Of a stretch of 64,000 bases of DNA, positions 59,101-64,000 are shown piece by piece. Position 1 is the first letter of the stretch. Each line of letters begins with the position of its first letter. The notes under the pieces were generated by a model. It was not told where the DNA came from. It saw only the letters and a list, made by a program, of their open reading frames with translations, and ran no database searches. Where the stretch lies: NCBI RefSeq assembly GCF_040954835.1, contig NC_090709.1:46642976-46706975 (forward strand), read 5' to 3'. Origin of the DNA: Lepisosteus oculatus (taxonomy: Eukaryota; Chordata; Actinopteri; Semionotiformes; Lepisosteidae). Both the position numbers and the translations under genes were made by a program.

Positions 59101-59795
59101 GTAACACTGCTGTGTGTTACGAATGATGTGTCCACGAGTTAGAGGAAGAATGCTGTGTGTTATTCTGAGAGTTTCGGAGGGTCGGAGAGAGGGGTAAAAG
59201 GGGAAGGAAATCGATGGCTACTTACCCTAGATGCTTGGCTGTAGTCGAAGTCAAGGGACGAAGGTTGAGTATCGAAGGCCAGAGGCTCAGTCAGAAAGAG
59301 TATTTCTCAGTAAAGAACGGCGGGGTAGGAGCTCCTAGAAAAGAGTCTAGTACCGAGCACAGACCTGAAGGTAGTGAGAGTAAGAATATCCCAGCAGCTG
59401 AGGTTGCAGTCATTAGTGTGGTGTCATTGTTGGTTAACTGATCAGCTTGGGCTTTATGGAATTACCCATAGCTGTGGCCTGATTAGCAAGAGGTCGTTTG
59501 CGAGATATAATGCAGTTGCTGGTGGACATGACACTGTGTGTCTGCCAGGTATTCAGTGCTCTGTATTACAAGTCTATAACTCCTCTCTGTATGGGACAGT
59601 GACAGTGTTGTTTATCTGACAGGTATTCAGTGCTCTGTAGTACAAGCCTATAACTCCTCTCTGTATGGGACAGTGACAGTGCTGTGTGTCTGACAGGTAT
59701 TCAGTGCTCTGGGGATGAGACTCATCTGGTGAACTGCAGTTCTCCACAGACAGTCAACTGTAGTGATGGACAGGAAGTGTCCCTGCTTTGCTCAG
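50068..59795 (+). CDS. SRCR-domain secreted or membrane protein (gene model, 3' end outside)
   Basis: A plus-strand gene of the scavenger receptor cysteine-rich superfamily, group B-like (CD5/CD163/DMBT1 type). The exons are 50068-50125 (signal peptide), 56059-56373, 58028-58333, and 58821-59048 plus 59697-59795. All junctions are phase 1, the rule for this family, where one exon encodes one domain. No stop or membrane segment is seen before the window ends. Such proteins act at the cell surface or outside the cell and bind microbes, ligands or other receptors. The first and third domains have unusual cysteine sets, and the second and third exons have tandem duplications at splice junctions. 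If the third exon is not spliced as proposed, the locus is a pseudogene. Confidence 0.7.
51140..51400. repeat. Interspersed repeat with GGGAGGAAACC and AACTCCACACAG
   Basis: It contains CCAATCCATCACAGGGCACA, GGGAGGAAACCAGAGAACCC and ACATACAAACTCCACACAGA in that order, the layout of a very common fish repeat. Family name not assigned. Confidence 0.6.
52020..52092. repeat. Repeat shared with 54955-55030
   Basis: AAAGGCAAAGTAATTAAAGG, then CCAGAACATT and ATTCGTGTCTGGTC, recur in the same order at 54955-55030 just after the gypsy-like LTR. Likely part of the same mobile family. Confidence 0.6.
53001..53160 (+). mobile_element. L2-clade LINE fragment (RT core)
   Basis: The plus strand reads VLNFLTSRSQQVKLG, then in another frame SVGSPQGCVLSPLLYILYTND, the RT fingers/palm text of L2-type LINEs. 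It is short, with at least one frame change. It stops before the catalytic YXDD box. Confidence 0.75.
53161..53395. repeat. Possible Penelope-like or other element end
   Basis: It contains AACGTTTCGGCCGTGAAGCC followed by TTCTTCAGG, a motif I associate with repetitive element ends in fish. Assignment uncertain. Confidence 0.3.
53437..54523 (-). mobile_element. L2-clade LINE, 5'-truncated, minus strand
   Basis: The 167-residue frame at 53897-54400 is the C-terminal part of an L2-type ORF2: FKFLGVHISKDLTW, a helix-rich thumb, LPSGRRFRSLQSHTTRLQNS and FFPRAVKLV. The 3' end near 53440-53520 has TTTATTGTCATTAGAC and a CAATT microsatellite. The 5' end is a snap-back palindrome at 54378-54523. It lies inside the gypsy-like LTR. 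Confidence 0.85.
54378..54523. repeat. Near-perfect 66-bp palindrome at the 5' end of the L2 copy
   Basis: The left arm 54378-54443 and right arm 54458-54523 are inverted copies with a 14-bp loop. The arms encode the L2 stretch before FKFLGV. The same segment is present twice, in opposite orientation. Confidence 0.9.
54920..55690. other. SRCR intron, unassigned
   Basis: Includes the repeat at 54955-55030. Otherwise AT-rich with no exon recognised. Confidence 0.5.
55691..55825. repeat. Small relative of the 38-bp minisatellite
   Basis: Three degenerate units of GTAGACTCTCCAGTATCTC with CAGTCAC and ATGCTG, the same motif as the array at 62806-64000. Confidence 0.75.
56059..56373 (+). CDS. SRCR domain 1 exon
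   Basis: Acceptor TTTTCTCTGTCTCCAG, donor GTAGGA, phase 1 at both ends, 105 codons. The domain runs from VRLVKGASPCEGTVEVYHDG through the WG..S..HWDLDDAAVVCRQLGCG core to DAGVRCSG. Six cysteines are present. The positions usually called C2 and C7 hold Ser (GTVSDQHWD) and Leu. These two normally form one disulfide, so the pair has been lost together while C1-C4, C3-C8 and C5-C6 remain possible. Confidence 0.88.
56374..57480. other. SRCR intron between domains 1 and 2
   Basis: No exon or known repeat that I can support. Confidence 0.5.
57485..57690. repeat. Minisatellite with 74-bp unit
   Basis: Nearly three copies of a unit with GGTCAGACAGTCCTGCTCCA then CAGTGCCAGGCTGTGACAGT. GTCAGACAGT recurs at 57491, 57565 and 57639. 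Confidence 0.92.
57691..58027. other. SRCR intron, unassigned
   Basis: No exon recognised before the acceptor at 58027. Confidence 0.5.
58028..58333 (+). CDS. SRCR domain 2 exon
   Basis: The acceptor is TTACATGTCAG (a modest pyrimidine tract); the donor is GTGAGA, phase 1 at both ends, 102 codons. The domain starts VRLIGGRNLCSGRVEVLRG and has TICEADFDMKDAEVVCRELD, GAHFGEGQG, IQCRGNE, DCPTS and SDISLVCTG. All eight cysteines of a group B SRCR domain are present. The last 41 bp of this exon and the following 60 bp of intron are repeated right after it (101-bp period), giving a second donor at 58435. Confidence 0.85.
58293..58494 (+). repeat. 101-bp tandem duplication across the exon 2 donor
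   Basis: GAGCTGC at 58293 recurs at 58394 and GTCTGTACAGGTGAGAGCA at 58324 recurs at 58425. The second copy holds a full exon end plus donor with no acceptor before it. It lies in the intron as a decoy donor. Confidence 0.88.
58821..59048 (+). CDS. SRCR domain 3, first part
   Basis: Acceptor TTGATTTTTATAG, phase 1. It encodes DSSLSALDGGVRLSGGESHC and continues through WGRLLQHSWGYREASVVCRQ, LGCGSVVQIYNSS and AACLTG. Direct reading past 59048 meets a stop in the next repeat unit. ACAG then GTATTC at 59048-59054 can serve as a donor in phase 1. The C2 position is Leu, and an extra Cys is present in AACLTG. The rest of the domain is at 59697-59795. Confidence 0.7.
58991..59712 (+). repeat. 75-bp tandem duplication in SRCR exon 3 with an insertion
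   Basis: A unit of about 75 bp (ATACAACTCCTCTGTGTATG, then CTGACAGGTATTCAGTG) is present about four times: at about 58992, 59067 (interrupted at about 59119-59525), 59566 and 59641. Each unit carries ACAGGTATTCAG, with both an AG and a GT at the same spot. Confidence 0.88.
59697..59795 (+). CDS. SRCR domain 3, second part
   Basis: If spliced from the donor at 59049 to the acceptor CTGTGTGTCTGACAG at 59696, the frame continues GIQCSGDETHLVNCSSPQTV and NCSDGQEVSLLCSG, then a GTAGGA donor at 59796 in phase 1. The two parts sum to 327 bp (109 codons), the usual length of an SRCR exon. The original undivided exon evidently ran straight through. Confidence 0.65.
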
Positions 59796-60070
59796 GTAGG
59801 AGCCATTTGGTCTATTTGATCTTGTTTTATTAGTTTAACTACATATATTTTGATACCTGCTGCACTGATCTGGTAGAAGGAGACTGAAGCCAAGATATCT
59901 GAGTAAAGCAGGCTGAGCAGACAGACAAAAGTGAAAATAAACGTGGGCAGAATTAAACAATTCACATTCTCTACTGAAACACACAGGTCCTTCTGTAAAA
60001 ACTTTCCTGGAGAGATTGTCTCAGGTTGACTTCTTTGACATCCTTTCCTCTCTTTAGTGAGAATCACAGT
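59796..60070. other. SRCR intron
   Basis: No exon recognised. Confidence 0.5.
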
Positions 60071-60395
60071 TGTCATGATCGCCAGCCGGCGGAGATCAAC
60101 CCATAAGCAAACTAATCACCACCAGCATCACCAGCAGTGGGTTAATAACAGCAATCGCCACCGCACATGTTAACCAACCTGTACATGCTTTACCATGCGG
60201 CACCCAGCGCTATTTATACCATCTTAACGCGCTTCCCGCTTCTCGGTATTGAGTTATCTCCCTTAGAGCTCTACTTGGTGTACCCTAACCTTGTGACACT
60301 CTGGATTTTGGACTTCCCCTTTTGCCATTTGACTTCATACCTCATCTCACAATTTGGATTGTTTTCTCTCCCAACACCTGTGAGGACAAACAAAG
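60071..60395 (+). mobile_element. Gypsy-like LTR piece, second copy
   Basis: Starts TGTCATGATCGCCAGCC and matches 53396-53436 and 54524-54840 in order. It lacks the L2 insertion, so it shows the ancestral layout. Old and broken. Confidence 0.5.
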
Positions 60396-62805
60396 TGTGT
60401 GCCAAAGCATAAGAAAATAAAGAAGCAAGAGAAAAGAACAGGAAAGAAATGCGTAGAGGCTACGTGTGAGCCTGACTGCACAGTGGAGAGGAAAAAACCC
60501 TTGGTGCCAATTCAAGGGAAAACCTCTGGTGGCCCCGGAGGAACAGACGCCCCCATTCCGGGCAAACTAACGCATCACTCCGGGATAATGAGTAGCTGAA
60601 ATGCCTGAGAGAATGTAAAGGTCCACTGCAGAGGAGGATGGACAGCTGAGTGTCTTAATTGAATATCCGAGTTAGCTCGGGCAGTGTAGGTGGCAGCTTC
60701 AATTCAGATTACTGAAGGATCCACAGTGAACTGGATTGGGTTGGAAGAGCATAGAAAACAAAGTTAAAGTCTGGGATATGAGACAGGTCACAGAGTTAAA
60801 CATGTGATTCTTGAAAACAGAATATGGAGAAACTGGTGAATTCTGCGGCTCTTTGAATCTACAGTAGTTAGACGCATCCTAGAAGGGGGTACGTTTCAGA
60901 GGATGTTGGAGGAGATACAGTAGGCTTCCTAGAAGATGCTATTGGAGGTCCTGTCTCTGGATTCCACGAACTGTGTGATGGAGTGCTGCAATATAAGACC
61001 GTGAGGACATTGAAAAGACTGAAGCCTGAGGTGGAACTGAATCCCAGAGGTAAGATCTTGTAGCACTTGGAAAAAAACATTGAGAATAGCGAGGTTAAAA
61101 TGGAGATGAAGGCGGCTGGTGGAAGATTGTGGAACTCGGGAACTTGAAGAGGAAGAGAGCTTTAATGGACATCAGCAAGAAGAGCTTAGGTAACTGTGAA
61201 CTAGAAAGAGCATTGGCTACAGCTTTGGAAAGGCCAGGGAGGTGTTCCTTGCCAGATACAAAGTATGGGTAACAGAAAACTGGGTGAGATGTTGAAGGAG
61301 GCTTGTAATTAGAACAGGAACAATGGTTAAATTAAAAATCCATTTAGACTGAAAAAATTAATTGGGCATAAACAAAGAACTTAAACAAATATCAGCAGTA
61401 GTTGTCCACTTCTGGCACCCAGAAGTGTGGAAGAACAGATGACATCCCTGAAAATAGAAAGCCAGAATAAATTTGCCCAGAGTTAAACCTGTGAAGACAT
61501 TAGTCCCAGGATTTAGAGCAACAGCAAGTTCTACCTAGAAAAACACAATTGACATATTTACCTTCAAGAATCTGGCAGCGCAAATGAGGAGCAAAAAGCT
61601 TGAAATTGGGGGGAAGAAGATCTTCCTTTATTGGTAATGAAAATGGTGGATTTGTTATCAGCATGAAATAAGAATGTTATATTTCTTTTTCTTCCCCCCA
61701 TCCTCTGGTGTCCCCAGACATGGGTGGCAACAATAGGGTAGAGTTCCAGAAGGGCGGATGATCATGCATGGGGAAAGAGCTCCTGGGTATGAGAGGTCGG
61801 AAATTAGAAACACCAATGAGCATTGAATATTACTATTAGACTGAGAAGAGAAGCATCAATTCAAGGACAGGTAGTGCAGAGTGGGACACCAGTTCTTGCA
61901 AAACAAAGTGTCAGTTCCAGTGGGGGAAAAATATCCACATTCTAATATCCTTCTGAGCGTCAGTTGATAACTTGGACATTGAGAGAGGCTGACAGAAGCG
62001 AGAAGTTGAGAAAATTTGCTTTGAGGTATATTGTGGATATCATAATTGCAAAGCCCCAACTAGGATAGCAAGTTGTATTTATTGATACATTTCAAAATCT
62101 GAAAAAAAAGTGGAGGGAGAGATTTAAGCATATCTAAAGCGATAAGACTTTTCTACCAGGAAATTAAAAGTAGCGATACAAAAAGGGTTGATCAAGTATG
62201 AGGAAAAGGATGCTCTAGGAGGGGCCAAAGAGAAAGCCTTTCACAGCTCAGCTTGAATCAAGACGGCAGTCATCTCAGGCTCAGCAATAGAGGGAGGAAG
62301 ACTGGACAAAATGATGGAATTGAAGACAGGCACAAAAAAAAAATTCAGAGGCCATCAACAAAGTAATTAAAGAGAGGGGAGAGAATATAATGAAGGGAAT
62401 GTTCCAGGGTGGGAATACAGATGGGTGTATGAACTTGGAAGAAAGTAGAGAATCATTTTGTAGCATAAAATAAAGAACCACCTTAACAAACAAGGATCAG
62501 CAGTAGTAGTCCACTCCTTGCACTTGAGGGTGTTTGTCAACCTGCCCAGTTCCTCATTATCTCCTCCCCGTGTATGTTTCACTCCCTTCTGGATTCTTCC
62601 ATCTGCAAAGGGTCCTGATCTATGCTTCGTTACACCATGACTCTTAAGCAGCATAATGCGGAAGGCTGGAAAGGAGAAGAAGAAATGTCGGCAACGTGGA
62701 TTAATTTGAATCCAAGGAGGTCAACGAAAGAGTGTTGAAGAATCATCAAGGTGCTGGAGGAAAGACAGGCAATTTGGGGATAGCTATGAAGTCATTATGC
62801 TGCTT
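60396..62805. other. Purine-rich stretch, nothing recognised
   Basis: About 2.4 kb rich in A and G on the plus strand, with many GGAAGA-type words. It could be the decayed inside of the LTR element just before it, but I see no motif that proves this. No SRCR exon found. Confidence 0.4.
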
Positions 62806-64000
62806 GTATCTCCAGTATCTCACACACAGTCACTGTGCTAATAGACTCTCCAGTATCTCACACACATTCACTGTGCTGGTAGACTCTCCAGTATCTCACA
62901 CACAATCACTGTGCTGCTAGACTCTCCAGTATCTTACACACAGTCACTGTGCTGCTAGACTCTCCAGTACCTCACACACAGTCACTGTGCTGGTAGACTC
63001 TACAGTATTTCACACACAATCACTGTGCTGCTAGACTCTCCAGTATCTCACACACAGTCTCTGTGCTGTTAGACTCTCCGGTAAGTCACACACAGTCACT
63101 GTGCTGCTAGACTCTCCAGTATCTCACACACAATCACTGTGCTGTTAGACTCTCCAGTATCTCACACACAGTCACTGTGCTGTTAGACTCTCCAGTAAGT
63201 CACACACAGTCACTGTGCTGCTAGACTCTCCAGTATTTCACACACAATCACTGTGCTGCTAGACTCTCCAGTATCTCACACACGATCACTGTGCTGCTAG
63301 ACTCTCCAGTATTTCACACACAATCACTGTGCTGCTAGACTCTCCAGTATCTCACACACAGTCACTGTGCTGTTAAACTCTCCGGTAAGTCACACACAGT
63401 CACTGTGCTGCTAGACTCTCCAGTAACTCACACACAATCACTGTGCTGCTAGACTCTCCAGTATCTCACACACAATCACTGTGCTGCTAGACTATCCAGT
63501 ATCTTACACACAATCACTGTGCTGCTAGACTCTCCAGTATCTCACACACGATCACTGTGCTGCTAGACTCTCCAGTATTTTACACACAATCACTGTGCTG
63601 CTCTACTCTCCAGTACCTCATACACAGTCACTGTGCTGTTAAACTCTCCGGTAAGTCACACACAGTCACTGTGCTGCTAGACTCTCCAGTAACTCACACA
63701 CAATCACTGTGCTGCTAGACTCTCCAGTATCTCATACACAGTCACTGTGCTGTTAGACTCTCCAGTATCTTACACACAGTCACTGTGCTGCTAGACTCTC
63801 CAGTATCTCACACACAGTCACTGTGCTGCTCTACTCTCCAGTACCTCACACACAGTCACTGTGCTGTTAGACTCTCCGGTAAGTCACACACAGTCACTGT
63901 GCTGCTAGACTCTCCAGTATCTCACACACAATCACTGTGCTGTTAGACTCTCCAGTATCGCACACACAGTCACTGTGCTGTTAGACTCTCCAGTAAGTCA
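62806..64000 (+). repeat. 38-bp minisatellite, runs off the right edge
   Basis: About 31 copies of a unit built from CTCCAGTATCTCACACACA and GTCACTGTGCTGCTAGACT. Variant units with GGTAAGTCAC or AGTAAGTCAC occur at about 63079, 63193, 63383, 63649, 63878 and 63990, spaced by multiples of 38 bp, so blocks of units were copied together. A small relative is at 55691-55825. Confidence 0.95.

Noticed and set aside
60399-60599. A Lys/Cys-rich frame as a gag remnant
   Set aside because: Too short and without a recognisable knuckle or capsid motif; the link to the adjacent LTR piece is only by position.
62806-64000. CRISPR-like array
   Set aside because: Units are directly adjacent with no unique spacers, and the context is a vertebrate intron. 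It is a minisatellite.

Overview
The window looks like nuclear DNA of a ray-finned fish. The evidence is the repeat mix (a Tx1-clade LINE, L2-clade LINE pieces, a retrovirus-like LTR family, gypsy-like LTR pieces, tRNA-derived SINE heads and fish-style microsatellites) together with a multi-exon SRCR gene with vertebrate splice sites. I cannot name the species.

1-8.8 kb is a small-RNA region hit by LTR elements: tRNA-Thr(AGT), tRNA-Leu(AAG), a duplicated flanking block, and two minus-strand copies of one retrovirus-like family with LTRs of about 1.36-1.42 kb.

8.8-22.9 kb holds two tandem units in which a 5S rRNA gene (minus strand) is linked to a U1 snRNA gene (plus strand). Each U1 gene is split at the same place, near U1 nucleotide 40, by a Tx1-clade non-LTR retrotransposon. 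Both LINE copies are dead and share early stop codons, so the whole LINE-bearing unit was probably duplicated. The 5S-U1 spacer also holds a relic of the U1 3' end.

22.9-39.9 kb is nested. A family of palindromic (foldback) DNA transposons with TIR CAGATGCAGCCATTCAAA and a TA target duplication appears three times: one right end lies inside a 5S gene, one complete 6.24-kb copy lies inside the 5' LTR of a plus-strand retrovirus-like element, and one remnant ends 10 bp from a tRNA-Ile-like sequence. A 45/50-bp minisatellite lies in the loop of the complete copy.

40.4-46.5 kb is single-copy-like DNA with a minus-strand gene of unknown function built from short phase-0 exons. A solo LTR sits in one intron, and a CRE-bearing promoter-like segment occurs twice upstream.

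50.07-59.8 kb holds a plus-strand scavenger receptor cysteine-rich (SRCR) gene: a signal-peptide exon, then three SRCR exons, all in phase 1, probably continuing past the window. Two SRCR exons carry tandem duplications across or at splice junctions. In the third, copies of an AGGT-containing 75-bp unit could act as a newly formed intron that leaves the domain readable. L2 and gypsy-like pieces lie in its introns, and a 38-bp minisatellite fills the last 1.2 kb.

The most interesting points are the LINE lodged in U1 snRNA genes, the AGGT-duplication intron candidate, and the foldback transposon family. All calls come from reading the sequence; no alignment or database search was run.
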